Source: CAZVWJ01 sp964631325 (GTDB lineage Bacteria; T1Sed10-126). Taken from it: a DNA stretch of 58,156 nt. Positions 26,175 through 34,927 of this stretch are shown piece by piece (position 1 is the stretch's first letter; each line of letters starts with the position of its first letter). The stretch lies in assembly GCA_964631325.1 (NCBI GenBank), contig CAZVWJ010000014.1, positions 1-58,156 of the forward strand, written 5' to 3'. Made by a program: the position numbers and the translations under genes. Below the pieces are notes generated by a model. The model saw nothing but the letters and a program-made list of their open reading frames with translations. It had not been told where the DNA came from and made no database searches.

Positions 26175-27083
26175 ATGCTCAGCCTCATTACCCTCGGGTT
26201 AATTTTGAGTGGCCTGTATGGAATTTTCTGGATCTGGAAACAATCGCATAAACGCCGTGAAAAAGAACTTACTATGCTGGAGGCTTTTCAGGAAAATTAT
26301 AAATTAAGTGAAGGCCAGGAACAATATCTTGAAGCACTGATTGAAAGATTTAAAAATAAATATACCCACGACCCCGAAGTAGCTACCAGCTATCTCAAAC
26401 AATTTTTAGAATATACCGTTAAAAACTTAACTCACGCTCCTAACCAGACCCTCCGGCGGCAGGTCCACAAAATTCCGGATATAGAACCGGACGATGAAAT
26501 TCTGATTATTACTCGAGATAACGGGAAATTTGAAACCCTGACCAGTGAAATTCTGCGGCAAAAAGAACGGTATCTCACCCTGCCGCTTCCACCCCAGGTA
26601 GAGAAATACTCCCTGGAAGAAGACCAAAAAATAGAAATCAGTTATAATCAACGGCACCTGACCTATAGAGGCCGCGGAAAAATTCAGGCAATAACGGAAG
26701 ATGAAATAATCTTATATCTCCCCGACGGACTTCACTTTGAACAAGAAAGAGTTTACACCCGGCTGAAAGTGGAAGACATAGATGTTGAGCTGACCCTCCA
26801 GAACAACAGCGGCGAAACAATAATTGCCAGAGGTAAAATGCATGACATTAGCGTGGAAGGAGCCGGTGTAAAAATTTCCACCGAAGAAGAAATTAACAAA
26901 CACCTGCAGGGAACACTGGAATTTCAACTACCGGAGCAAAAAGAAATGGAAACTCGAGTTGAAGTAGCAAGAGTCAACGAACATCCAGACGGATACAACC
27001 TCGGACTAAAATTTATCCAGCTCGAATTAACCACCCGGGAACATCTGGCCCGGTTCATAAAAGAGGCCAACAAAAATAATTAA
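26175..27083 (+). CDS. YcgR-like PilZ-domain protein
   Basis: This is a probable cyclic-di-GMP receptor that slows flagellar rotation or alters motility. The 302-residue form begins MLSLITLGLILSGLYGIFWI, a membrane segment. A helical region follows, then a YcgR-type N-terminal beta domain (about residues 100-195). The C-terminal PilZ domain carries RVYTR (the RxxxR motif), MHDISVEGAGVKIS (the D-x-S-x-x-G motif) and YNLGLKFIQL. Both c-di-GMP-binding motifs are intact. Longer in-frame starts back to 26025 cover repeat-derived sequence. Its ribosome site is weak. Flagellar and pilus genes elsewhere in the window are plausible targets. Confidence 0.82.
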   Translation: MLSLITLGLILSGLYGIFWIWKQSHKRREKELTMLEAFQENYKLSEGQEQYLEALIERFKNKYTHDPEVATSYLKQFLEYTVKNLTHAPNQTLRRQVHKIPDIEPDDEILIITRDNGKFETLTSEILRQKERYLTLPLPPQVEKYSLEEDQKIEISYNQRHLTYRGRGKIQAITEDEIILYLPDGLHFEQERVYTRLKVEDIDVELTLQNNSGETIIARGKMHDISVEGAGVKISTEEEINKHLQGTLEFQLPEQKEMETRVEVARVNEHPDGYNLGLKFIQLELTTREHLARFIKEANKNN

Positions 27084-27211
27084 CTAAAGTTTTACCCCCG
27101 ATTTACCGTTAATATTTACTGAAAACAGAAGAATTCGGGGTTGAGTTGTTCGTGACCGGATAAGCAGAAAGCCCACTGCTTACTCCCTTCCTTATCTCGT
27201 CCCTGACTCCC

Positions 27212-27236
27212 AAAACAGCCCTTGAGGCTGTTTTTT
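27212..27236 (+). terminator. Intrinsic terminator
   Basis: A 9-bp perfect stem (AAAACAGCC at 27212-27220 pairing with 27226-27234) has a CTTGA loop and a T-run to 27236. It lies 130 bases past the PilZ gene stop and just before the end of the convergent small membrane gene. The longer T-run is on the plus strand. Confidence 0.75.
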
Positions 27237-27295
27237 AGTCCACGGTCTCGGATTAACTTCAGCCCCGGATCCTTCTGTTTTTTTATTTACTTTCC

Positions 27296-27547
27296 TTAAA
27301 AAATTAACTGTAAGCCAAAACAAAAGAAAATTAAAAAATAAGTCAGGATAAATAACCAGTAAAGTATTCTAACCGGCCAGCTAAAATTTCGAACCCAGAA
27401 ATGCATTAAAAAAAACCAGATACCAAATACAAGTCCCAGTAACTCAAACCAGCTAATATTAACTAAAAAATCCAACACTTCCCGAATTAACCGATTTACA
27501 ATGGAAATGAATTGCCTCCACAATCCAAGGATTCTCTGAACACTCAT
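27296..27547 (-). CDS. Small aromatic-rich membrane protein, unknown
   Basis: The 83-residue protein has a short amphipathic N-terminus and two hydrophobic, tryptophan- and phenylalanine-rich segments (about residues 31-51 and 57-82). A GGGAGGAA site nine bases before the ATG supports a real gene. I recognise no family, and it has no close operon partner. Confidence 0.6.
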   Translation of the reverse strand: MSVQRILGLWRQFISIVNRLIREVLDFLVNISWFELLGLVFGIWFFLMHFWVRNFSWPVRILYWLFILTYFLIFFCFGLQLIF

Positions 27548-27690
27548 CCGGTAATTCCTCCCTGGTAAGCTTAAATAGATCCGCTCCGAAAAATCAAACC
27601 CGGCAGTGACAGCTCATTAGAAAATTCTAACTCTCCCCGGAATGACGGTATGATGTTATTAGAAAATTCAGGATAAATACATAAGAAATA

Positions 27691-28650
27691 TCAACTTATT
27701 ATCTCTTTCAATTTTAATTCGATTTCTTGTTTCGGAACAACCACTTTTTCTTGGTATTCCTTATTTTGATTAATTATCTCTTTTCGTTCATCGCGTCGGA
27801 ATAATAAACGGTCCAGGACTTCTACTCCAAATTTCTGTCGTCCGGGTGGAAAAAGGAGATCCCGGTTCCGGGAACCAACCAGGTTCTGCCAGGGCTTACA
27901 CCGCGGCGCGATAAGAACCGAGGAGCTCAGCCAATCGAGACACCGGAGGTGCAAAGACGGTGAATAGCCCCAGGGCCAGACAAATTCGCAGCTCAATCGT
28001 CTATAATCAGTCCGGTCTTCAGGAATAACATTCTGTCCGCTTAATTCCAATTTTTCCATCACCGGACCGGGAACTCGTACCTTAATTTCCCGATCCAAAG
28101 AAAAAATTAAATTCAACGCATTTTCCAATTTTGAACGTGAGACCGGCCCCTGGATAACCAAACGCAGATGATTCTTTTGGACTTTTAATTTTTCTCTCCG
28201 CCAGGGCCAGAACAAAGGATTATGCGAGGACAACCTCTCCCCCCCGTTAATAGACTTTGACTCCGAAATCAAAGAAACGATCCGCGGAGCGAGATGATTT
28301 AAGTTTGGGCCTCGAATCAAACACCCCGCCCACTCCCAGAAGAAATCAGTAAATTTCTCATTCCGAAGATGCCAAAATTTGAGTCGCTGTTGAGAAAAAG
28401 CTCGCTCGGCAATAATATAAGAAATAAAATTAGCTCTAACCGGGTAGGAAGAACTCTGCCACTTTCCGATTAACAGTGGCGGACAACCCAGTTTCTCCAG
28501 ATTTTTGGCCACAAAACCGAGCCAGCGCTCGGCCAGCGGGTTCTGAGTTAAGTCGGGCAATAACAACCCCAATTGTGCTTCCCCGTTTTCACCATTACTG
28601 GTAGAACTACTAATTACCGGAGGCACCCAGGACCCGCTGATAAATTTCAT
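27691..28650 (-). CDS. Unknown protein, possibly a degenerate glycosyltransferase
   Basis: The 319-residue protein is not recognised with confidence. It has no membrane segments and is rich in Trp, Arg and Leu. An early LGLLLPDLTQNPLAERWLG and a later SVLIAPRCKPWQNLVGSRN followed by LLFPPG loosely recall the two halves of a GT-B glycosyltransferase, but no decisive motif is present. The ATG at 28650 overlaps the end of purB by 41 bases and lacks a ribosome site. A TTG at 28572 with GGGGAA six bases upstream (293 residues) may be the true start. It follows purB on the same strand and is probably cotranscribed. Confidence 0.6.
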   Translation of the reverse strand: MKFISGSWVPPVISSSTSNGENGEAQLGLLLPDLTQNPLAERWLGFVAKNLEKLGCPPLLIGKWQSSSYPVRANFISYIIAERAFSQQRLKFWHLRNEKFTDFFWEWAGCLIRGPNLNHLAPRIVSLISESKSINGGERLSSHNPLFWPWRREKLKVQKNHLRLVIQGPVSRSKLENALNLIFSLDREIKVRVPGPVMEKLELSGQNVIPEDRTDYRRLSCEFVWPWGYSPSLHLRCLDWLSSSVLIAPRCKPWQNLVGSRNRDLLFPPGRQKFGVEVLDRLLFRRDERKEIINQNKEYQEKVVVPKQEIELKLKEIIS

Positions 28651-29914
28651 CCAGGTGAATAAGAAAAGACTGCGGGGAGAAACACTCTTCTAATTTTTCG
28701 GGCTCAAGAATCCCGGTAATTCTCTCATCGCTTTTAATCCTCTCGGTGAAATCCTCCCCGTTTTCCCAGCATTTACGAGCATGTTTTTGAACAAGTTCAT
28801 AAGCCTGTTTTCGAGACCAACCAGCTTCAGTCAGGGTCACCAGGACTCGCTGGCTGTAAATTAATCCACGAGTTTCGGAAAGGTTTTCCTTCATCCGTAT
28901 TTCGTTAACCTTAAGGCCATCAAACAGAGCCAGCACCTGTTTCAGCATATAATGAATGAGCTGAAAAGCGTCGGGGAAGGTAATCCTCTCAGTGGAGGAA
29001 TTTGTCAGATCTCTTTCGTGCCAGAGGGCCTGTGTTTCAAAACCATTTTGAGCATAACCTCGCAGACAGCGAGCCTGACCGCAGAGCCTCTCCGCGTGGA
29101 TTGGATTTTTCTTGTGCGGCATAGCAGAAGAGCCCTTCTGGGACGAACCAAAGCTCTCCTCCAGCTCGAGAATTTCCGTGCGCTGAAGATTTCTTACCTC
29201 GAGCGCCATCTTTTCCACTGTTCCAGCCAGATTGGCCAGGCCGGAGAGAACTTCAGCGTGCCTGTCCCGCTGAATTATCTGGGTGCTAACAGGGGCCGGC
29301 CGGAGCCCGAGTTCCTTGAGCGCAATTTCTTCCACCCGGGGTTCCAGTTGAGCATAAGTTCCCACGGCCCCACTAATTTTTCCCACCCCAATTCGCTTCT
29401 GCATTTCCTCAAGTCTTTCTCTTTGCCGCCGCCATTCTTCCAACCAGTTCAAACAGCGAAGCCCAAACGTGGTTGGCTCAGCGTGAACTCCGTGAGTCCG
29501 GCCAATCATTACCGTATGTTTGTACTGCCGGGCCATTTCTGCCAGCAGTTCTTCCAGCGGCTCAATCGCCTCAATTACCACCTGCAGGGATTCTTCAATG
29601 CGGAGTGCTTTTGCCGTATCTTTTACATCCGAGGACGTAAGTCCCCGGTGAACATAGCTGGAAAGCTCATCCAAATCTGACTGAACCGCTTCCAAAAAAG
29701 CAAGCAAATCATGCTTTATTTCCGCCTCAATTTCTTTTATTTCCTCTTTGTCCCAATTCGCTTTTTCAACAATTTTCTCGTATTCTTCCGGGGAAATTTT
29801 ATCTAATTCCAAAAATCCCTTCAAAACTGCGGCCTCGATTGCCCACCAGACTTCAAATTTATGAGTTTCCGACCAGATCCCGCTCATTTCATCAGTTACA
29901 TATTTTTCATTCAT
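28610..29914 (-). CDS. purB: Adenylosuccinate lyase
   Basis: PurB cleaves SAICAR and adenylosuccinate, releasing fumarate, in purine synthesis. The 434 residues show SSYVHRGLTSSDVKDTAKAL (substrate loop), MIGRTHGVHAEPTTFGLR (catalytic His), KISGAVGTYAQLEP, and the superfamily signature SSAMPHKKNPIHAERLCGQA. AGGAGG precedes the ATG. purH lies upstream on the same strand, separated by about 210 bases containing an inverted-repeat element. Confidence 0.96.
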   Translation of the reverse strand: MNEKYVTDEMSGIWSETHKFEVWWAIEAAVLKGFLELDKISPEEYEKIVEKANWDKEEIKEIEAEIKHDLLAFLEAVQSDLDELSSYVHRGLTSSDVKDTAKALRIEESLQVVIEAIEPLEELLAEMARQYKHTVMIGRTHGVHAEPTTFGLRCLNWLEEWRRQRERLEEMQKRIGVGKISGAVGTYAQLEPRVEEIALKELGLRPAPVSTQIIQRDRHAEVLSGLANLAGTVEKMALEVRNLQRTEILELEESFGSSQKGSSAMPHKKNPIHAERLCGQARCLRGYAQNGFETQALWHERDLTNSSTERITFPDAFQLIHYMLKQVLALFDGLKVNEIRMKENLSETRGLIYSQRVLVTLTEAGWSRKQAYELVQKHARKCWENGEDFTERIKSDERITGILEPEKLEECFSPQSFLIHLDEIYQRVLGASGN

Positions 29915-29947
29915 TTTTCCGCCTCCTGAAAAGGTGAATTAAACAAC

Positions 29948-30090
29948 CAAGTGCAACATAAAACAGTAACGACTGCTACTATATCTCCCCTCCACCGGTG
30001 GGAGGGGGAACGATGACACGAACAGTGTTCACCCCCACCTAACCTCCCCCATCAGGGGGAGGAATGATGGAATGAAAGTTGTTGCATTTG
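29948..30090. repeat. Inverted-repeat element between purH and purB
   Basis: Arms CAAGTGCAACA (29948-29958) and TGTTGCATTTG (30080-30090) are complementary at 10 of 11 positions and imperfectly beyond. They enclose two palindromes: one at CCCCTCCACCGGTGGGAGGGG (29988-30008) and one built on CTCCCCCATCAGGGGGAG (30044-30061). It looks like another noncoding MITE-like unit. I could not define a clean target duplication; GAATT flanks on both sides (29936-29940, 30097-30101) are suggestive only. Confidence 0.55.
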
Positions 30091-30126
30091 ATAGTTGAAT
30101 TCAAGAAATAATAACTTTCCTCCAAA

Positions 30127-31614
30127 TCAATGTGAAAATATTCTCCTGTCGGTAAAGACAAGACTAACATTGAGTTCATTTGCTGCAGTAATTACTTCCT
30201 CATCCCGAATAGAACCGGCCGGAGCCACCAGGGCGTCAACCCCCGCTTCAGCCGCCACTTCAACATTGTCCGGGAAGGGAAAAAAACCATCAGACGCCAA
30301 TACCAACGGAAAAATTTCGCAAGAGTGATGTTCCTTTAATTTATCCACTGCCAGCCTGACAGCATCCACCCGGCTCTGCTGACCGGCTCCCACTCCCAGG
30401 GCCCGATTGACCGTTCCCACTACGGCGGAATTACTGGTTACCCACCGGTCGAGCTGCCACATCTGCCGGAGAGCTTTCTCTTCGTCAGACGCCGGCGATC
30501 GCTCCGAAACCGCCCGCCAGCCTGTAAAAATTTCCTCCGGAGTTTCCACGGTCTGACAGAGCCCCTGGTCAAAAAAACTCTCACAGCGACAACTCCCGGT
30601 TTTTTCTAGCCCACCCGGCCAGCGAACTAAACGAAACAAATCCTCAGACCGAACTCTCTCCACAACCTCGGAATTTACCGCCGGAGCCACTACTGCTTCT
30701 AAGAAATACTCTCCCATCTGCTCCAGCGCCTCCAAAGTAAGGGGACAATTGAGTCCAACTACCCCTCCGTAAGCGCTCTTAGGATCGCCTCCCCAGGCGG
30801 CTGAAATAGTTTCTGAGAGGTTTTCTCCCCGGGCCCAACCGGTTGGGTTAGTATGTTTAATAACAGCCACCTCGGGAGTTTCACCGGGCTGAATTGACTG
30901 CAGGGCCGCCTGAAGATCAAGGCAATTGGTGTAAGACAGATCATCACCGGCCAGTTGTTCGAACGGGAGTTTCTCTTCTGAGGCTGAGCCCAGGAGAGTT
31001 GCTTTCTGGTGGGGATTCTCACCGTAACGGAGCTGTTTGAATTTTCGGCCCCAGACGGGCGCAGCGGACGATCGTTCTTCGGGAGGGACTAATTCACCGT
31101 AAAACCGGCGGTCATAATCCAAGGTCTGCCGAAGAGTTCGAGCAGCCAGTATTTTTTTAAGTTCCGGCCCAGGTGGATAGTGCCGGAGGTACATTTGGGC
31201 GGCCTCGGGAGTAGCAAGCGGAACGACGTGTTCATAATTTTTAACGGCCGCCCGAAGCAAGCTGACTCCGCCAATATCCAGTTTTTCCCGCCGTAAATTT
31301 CCGTTTTCCCCACAAAAGGGAGTTAAATCCACTGTCACTCCAGCGATGTTAATCGAAAGTTCAGCCGATTCTGTCGGGTCCTGAAGAACTGCCGTATAAA
31401 TATCAGGATGAAGTGATTTCACCTGGCCCGACAGCCGGGGGGCAAGCTCAAAAAGTTCTTCAATTGTTGCACACTCCAATCCGAGTTCTCGACACCAGCG
31501 GGCTGTTCCCTCACTGGCCAGCAGATTGTAATCAGTAATTTCCAAAAGTTCCCGAACAAAATTTTGATACGGCTGTTTATTATAGAGGGAAATTAAAAAA
31601 TATTGTTTGGTCAT
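30127..31614 (-). CDS. purH: Bifunctional AICAR formyltransferase/IMP cyclohydrolase
   Basis: PurH performs the last two steps of IMP synthesis. The 495 residues comprise an N-terminal MGS-like cyclohydrolase domain (ISLYNKQPYQNFVRELLE, LASEGTARWCRELG, QVKSLHPDIYTAVL) and a C-terminal formyltransferase domain (LRYGENPHQKATLLG, AVIKHTNPTGWARGEN with the catalytic Lys-His, SAYGGVVGLN, and the terminal DALVAPAGSIRDEEVITAAN). The ATG overlaps the stop of the upstream thpR gene by one base (TGATG). It is slightly shorter than many family members but has all key regions. Confidence 0.95.
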   Translation of the reverse strand: MTKQYFLISLYNKQPYQNFVRELLEITDYNLLASEGTARWCRELGLECATIEELFELAPRLSGQVKSLHPDIYTAVLQDPTESAELSINIAGVTVDLTPFCGENGNLRREKLDIGGVSLLRAAVKNYEHVVPLATPEAAQMYLRHYPPGPELKKILAARTLRQTLDYDRRFYGELVPPEERSSAAPVWGRKFKQLRYGENPHQKATLLGSASEEKLPFEQLAGDDLSYTNCLDLQAALQSIQPGETPEVAVIKHTNPTGWARGENLSETISAAWGGDPKSAYGGVVGLNCPLTLEALEQMGEYFLEAVVAPAVNSEVVERVRSEDLFRLVRWPGGLEKTGSCRCESFFDQGLCQTVETPEEIFTGWRAVSERSPASDEEKALRQMWQLDRWVTSNSAVVGTVNRALGVGAGQQSRVDAVRLAVDKLKEHHSCEIFPLVLASDGFFPFPDNVEVAAEAGVDALVAPAGSIRDEEVITAANELNVSLVFTDRRIFSH

Positions 31615-32165
31615 CAGAGGGGCCAACTTTCCAATTGATTGTATACCGGGCCGGATTCTTCCAACTGGCTCTCATACAGCACCAGCCGGGGAGCAGAGAA
31701 ACCGGGAATCCCGGCCGGGGAAGCTTCTTTTATCCAGCTAACTATCTGCTCCGCCCTGGAATCTGGATTATTAAATCTACAGAGGGTTATGTGGGGGTGA
31801 TAATCGTGTTCCGCCGGTTCCACGCCAATATTCTTACCAACCTGCTCCGCCGCCGCGTTAACCTCCGTCAATGGTTTTTGCGGTGAGACACCGGCCCAGA
31901 CCACCCGGGGATAAGAGAGATCCGGAAAAGCTCCAAATCCGGTTATCTCCAGTTCAAGCGGGCCGACGGGGGGCAATAATTTTTGGAGACCGTTATCCAC
32001 CTGCCAGCGTTGTTCCTGGCTGATTTCATCCAGGAACTTTACCGTCACGTGTAAATTATCTTGTTCGACCGGCTTAGCCCCATTAATTCGCGCCAGCACA
32101 GAGTACGTTTCAATCAGGGTTTCTCCACTTGCAGGAGAAACCGGTATCCCTAAAAAAGCCCGCAT
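31614..32165 (-). CDS. thpR: RNA 2',3'-cyclic phosphodiesterase (2'-5' RNA ligase-like)
   Basis: This member of the 2H phosphoesterase family opens 2',3'-cyclic phosphates on RNA ends. The 183 residues start MRAFLGIPVS, with GGAGG just upstream. They have the two HxTx motifs that define the family, HVTVKFL near residue 40 and HPHITLCRF near residue 125. The gene is translationally coupled to purH, an arrangement without an obvious metabolic logic. Confidence 0.9.
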   Translation of the reverse strand: MRAFLGIPVSPASGETLIETYSVLARINGAKPVEQDNLHVTVKFLDEISQEQRWQVDNGLQKLLPPVGPLELEITGFGAFPDLSYPRVVWAGVSPQKPLTEVNAAAEQVGKNIGVEPAEHDYHPHITLCRFNNPDSRAEQIVSWIKEASPAGIPGFSAPRLVLYESQLEESGPVYNQLESWPL

Positions 32166-32197
32166 ATTAATTCCCTCCACGAATCCGGATTAATTAT

Positions 32198-32296
32198 ACG
32201 CTCTCCGAAAAGGGTCTAAAATCTCCTCCCCCTTGACCTTTTCCCCCTCACCCTGACCCTCTCCCGCCAGGGGAGAGGGGACTTTTCGGAGAGGCT
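32198..32296. repeat. CCCTCTCCC-type inverted-repeat element
   Basis: Ends share a 12-bp inverted repeat (CTCTCCGAAAAG at 32201-32212; CTTTTCGGAGAG at 32282-32293) around the core CTCTCCCGCCAGGGGAGAGG. The flanks TTAATTAT and CTAATTAG (32190-32197, 32297-32304) agree at six of eight positions and may be a decayed 8-bp target duplication. It lies between the divergent thpR and methyltransferase genes. Confidence 0.65.
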
Positions 32297-32366
32297 CTAA
32301 TTAGCTAAAATAATAAGATAGAATTATGACAAATTTCAATTGAACTCATATAAGGATAACAAAATT

Positions 32367-32927
32367 ATGAAAGAATTTTTCCGTGATAAAAAGAAATACC
32401 TTAAAGAACCCTGGCGAGTTCGCGTTCACGTTGCCTATTTACTGGTATTAATTTTTGCTCTTTCAGCTCGGCCTGAAACTTACAAATTTTACCTGGGAAG
32501 TGGGCTCATCTGGCTGGGAATTTTAATCCGGGCCTGGGCTTCGGGAATAATTAAAAAAGACAACGCCCTGGCCACGGACGGTCCTTACTCACTCTGTCGT
32601 AATCCCCTTTACGTGGGTAATTTTGCAATTGGGTATGGTTTTTGTTTTATTAACGGCAACCCGATCACCTATGTACTAATAACTGCTTACTTTCTGCTTA
32701 TTTACCCGTTTACAATTCAGAAGGAAGAACGAAAACTCGCCCGCCTTTTCCCCGATGAATTTGCTTTCTACAAAAACAAAGTCCATCGTTTTCTCCCACG
32801 TTTCACCCCCTATTCCACGCTAAAAGGTTGGAGCGCTCATCAATATTTTATTGACAACATGGATTTTTTAAACGAGGGAGCAGTGCTAATCTTCTGGGCT
32901 TACACGTCCTACCTCTACCAGTTTTAA
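32367..32927 (+). CDS. Isoprenylcysteine/phospholipid methyltransferase-family membrane protein
   Basis: The 186-residue integral membrane protein has four to five hydrophobic segments. It carries the PEMT/ICMT-family motif DGPYSLCRNPLYVGNF (residues about 69-84), the SAM-binding part being GPY..RNP.Y. EERKLARLFPDEFAFYKNKV follows, matching the family's C-terminal EE..L...F...Y pattern. The substrate in bacteria is usually unknown; small-molecule or lipid methylation is likely. I use the ATG at 32367, which has AGGAT ten bases upstream, rather than a TTG at 32340. Confidence 0.85.
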   Translation: MKEFFRDKKKYLKEPWRVRVHVAYLLVLIFALSARPETYKFYLGSGLIWLGILIRAWASGIIKKDNALATDGPYSLCRNPLYVGNFAIGYGFCFINGNPITYVLITAYFLLIYPFTIQKEERKLARLFPDEFAFYKNKVHRFLPRFTPYSTLKGWSAHQYFIDNMDFLNEGAVLIFWAYTSYLYQF

Positions 32928-32935
32928 CCGGGTCC

Positions 32936-32978
32936 AAAAAAATAAATTTCTCCCCGGACGTTAATCCGGGGAGAAATT
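32936..32978 (-). terminator. Strong intrinsic terminator closing the competence cluster
   Basis: A perfect 14-bp stem (32945-32958 with 32965-32978) has a 6-base loop. Read on the minus strand, the stem is followed by a T-run (the A-run 32936-32942 of the plus strand), which fits termination of the lipoprotein gene ending at 33025. In the plus direction it lies just past the methyltransferase stop and may work there too, though it lacks a T-run. Confidence 0.8.
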
Positions 32979-33024
32979 GATAGAACTTTATCAGTCAGGA
33001 TAAAAAGAGTAGCAAGCGGCTGTT

Positions 33025-33795
33025 CTACTCTTCTTCCTTCCCGACCGTTATCCTGGCTTTAAATCCATTAAAGGTGGCCGGACCGATACCGCTAACATTT
33101 TTGATATCGGAAATAGAAGAAAAAGGACCTTTTTTCTTCCGGTAAGAAATAATACTCTCGGCAGTGGCCGGACCAACTCCGTCAAGCTTTTGAAGTTGTG
33201 AACTGGAAGCAGAGTTAATGTTAACCTTCGGTCCGGAAGCGGAGGCCGCCGGTGCTGACTCCGAAGAAGCGGAGCTTCCGCTGGAGCCACCTCCGTAACT
33301 CTTGATTTTTTCAAGAGTAGCGGGGCCAATACCGCTCACATCATCAAGCTCGTCCACACTGCTGAACGGTCCGTTATTTTCCCGGTAAGAAATAATATTC
33401 GAAGCGGTTGCCGGACCAACTCCGGGAAATTTACCCAACTGACTCTGACCAGCCTTATTAATATCAATTCCACCAATCGTCACAGCCGGACCGGAAGATT
33501 CAGAACTTGACGACTCCGACGGAGACTGGGCTGGCTGAGTCGACTGGGTCGGTTCAGCCGGCTGAGCACTCTGCTGGCTCGAGGCCTGCTGCTGCGCGGG
33601 CTGAGCGGGTTGAGCGGGTTGAGCCGGCTGAGCCGGTTGAGCGGGCTGGGCAGACTGCTGACCACTCCGGCCACCCTGAGCTGGCTGACGGCCCTGCTTC
33701 ATTGCCACATCCCCTTTCTGTTTTTCTTCACCTCCGCTACAACCTACTGCTAAAACCAAGAAAAAACACAACGAAATAACTAACAAACGCCTCAT
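33025..33795 (-). CDS. Lipoprotein with two ComEA-type HhH modules
   Basis: This is a 256-residue predicted lipoprotein with lipobox LAVGC (residues about 15-19). A long Gln-Pro-Ala and Ser-rich linker follows, including seven tandem QPA units encoded by 9-base repeats at about 33595-33650. It carries two ComEA-like helix-hairpin-helix modules: IDINKAGQSQLGKFPGVGPA to VSGIGPATLEKIK (about 112-170), and VNINSASSSQLQKLDGVGPA to VSGIGPATFNGFK (about 190-250). These modules bind DNA backbone non-specifically. It is probably tethered to a membrane in the periplasm and captures incoming DNA. AGGAGG precedes the ATG. It is the last gene of the cluster. Confidence 0.88.
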   Translation of the reverse strand: MRRLLVISLCFFLVLAVGCSGGEEKQKGDVAMKQGRQPAQGGRSGQQSAQPAQPAQPAQPAQPAQPAQQQASSQQSAQPAEPTQSTQPAQSPSESSSSESSGPAVTIGGIDINKAGQSQLGKFPGVGPATASNIISYRENNGPFSSVDELDDVSGIGPATLEKIKSYGGGSSGSSASSESAPAASASGPKVNINSASSSQLQKLDGVGPATAESIISYRKKKGPFSSISDIKNVSGIGPATFNGFKARITVGKEEE

Positions 33796-33886
33796 AACAA
33801 TACCTCCTAAAATAAGTTAGATCTACAGTTTTAAATCTATTCAAAAAATTCTAAAACTCACCTGTTAATTCTATTTTATAAGAACT

Positions 33887-34912
33887 TCAGGAGTGAATAA
33901 AGGGAAATGCATCTGTTTTAGTCCGAATTTGTTGACCATCAGTATAAAATACCACGTGATTGCTCTGATCGGTGCGAAACAAATATCGGACGCTGGAACC
34001 CTTCAACCTCTTCAATACATCGTCAGCCGGAGCATTAAGGGGGTTGCGACGGGAAGTGGAAATTACCGCATATTCAGGCCGAGCAAATTTAAGCAACTCA
34101 TTTGTAGTTGAGTCCTCAGCTCCGTGGTTCCCTACCTTAAGCACATCAGCTTTCAGGCTATCCCCCCATTTTAAAACTAATGACTTTTCGATTTTGCCGG
34201 GCAAATCCGCCATCAACAAAAAGCTCGTCGTCCCGTATTTAAGATAGATTATCTGGCTTGCCTCGCGTGGATATCGTTTCGTACTATCCCCCCAAATTAC
34301 TTTAGCTTTCACTCCCCGGCCCAGAGTAAGCTGCCTGCCTTCGGACAATGTCTTTATTGGTATTCCTTTATTTTTAGCCTCCACCTTTAACCGTCGATAA
34401 GAATAATAGTAACTGCTGTAACCAGTTAAAAAAATTGTCTCCACTTCCGGTTTTTCAGCGGCAACTATGGTAGGCTGTGCTCCGAGATGATGACTGAGGG
34501 GGACCGTATTAATTATCTGATCCAGTTTTTTTAAACCAATCCGCTGAAAAAAAGGTAAATAAAGCCGCTGACCCCAGTTGTAAGCCTCAACGTCCTTTTC
34601 CGCGGGCCGTTTACCCTCCCCACCGTCAACTAAAGTAGTTGTCATATCGGGGGCCTGAATCAAAATTCCGTCCCCGTATTTAACATCAAAGAAAACCACG
34701 GCTAACTCCGACGGTTTTCTCCCCGGAATTCTTCCGCTACCGGGAATATTAGCTCCTGTTTTCTGATTTCCGCTTGTCCTGAAATACTGCACGTACACCG
34801 GCATGGCTTGAAACCACAGACCTCCGGCCAGAACAAACAGAATAAAAACAATTATCCAACCAATTAAGGTAGGCTCGTCAGATTTTCCGTTTGGCTCTCC
34901 GGAAGCACTCAT
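33887..34912 (-). CDS. Membrane-anchored metallo-beta-lactamase-fold protein (ComEC C-terminal-like)
   Basis: The 341-residue protein has one N-terminal membrane segment (about residues 16-38) and then a domain like the extracytoplasmic C-terminal domain of ComEC: LAVVFFDVKYGDGILIQAPD, LVDGGEGKRP, VPLSHHLGAQP, FLLMADLPGKIEKSLV, and DVLKVGNHGAEDSTTNELL. In active members the third block reads HxxxDH and the last HHG. Here the first His and the Asp of the former are absent, and Asn replaces one His of the latter. Metal binding and nuclease activity are therefore doubtful. It lies 15 bases after the triple-HhH gene with a GAGG site, so it belongs to the same operon. Confidence 0.8.
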   Translation of the reverse strand: MSASGEPNGKSDEPTLIGWIIVFILFVLAGGLWFQAMPVYVQYFRTSGNQKTGANIPGSGRIPGRKPSELAVVFFDVKYGDGILIQAPDMTTTLVDGGEGKRPAEKDVEAYNWGQRLYLPFFQRIGLKKLDQIINTVPLSHHLGAQPTIVAAEKPEVETIFLTGYSSYYYSYRRLKVEAKNKGIPIKTLSEGRQLTLGRGVKAKVIWGDSTKRYPREASQIIYLKYGTTSFLLMADLPGKIEKSLVLKWGDSLKADVLKVGNHGAEDSTTNELLKFARPEYAVISTSRRNPLNAPADDVLKRLKGSSVRYLFRTDQSNHVVFYTDGQQIRTKTDAFPFIHS

Positions 34913-34927
34913 TATTTTTACCTCTCT

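Noticed and set aside
28952..29680. Plus-strand 242-codon frame
   Set aside because: It is antisense to purB, whose catalytic motifs are all present; the product has no recognisable domain.
33595..33650. CRISPR or noncoding tandem repeat
   Set aside because: It is an in-frame QPA linker of a lipoprotein, with 9-base coding periodicity.
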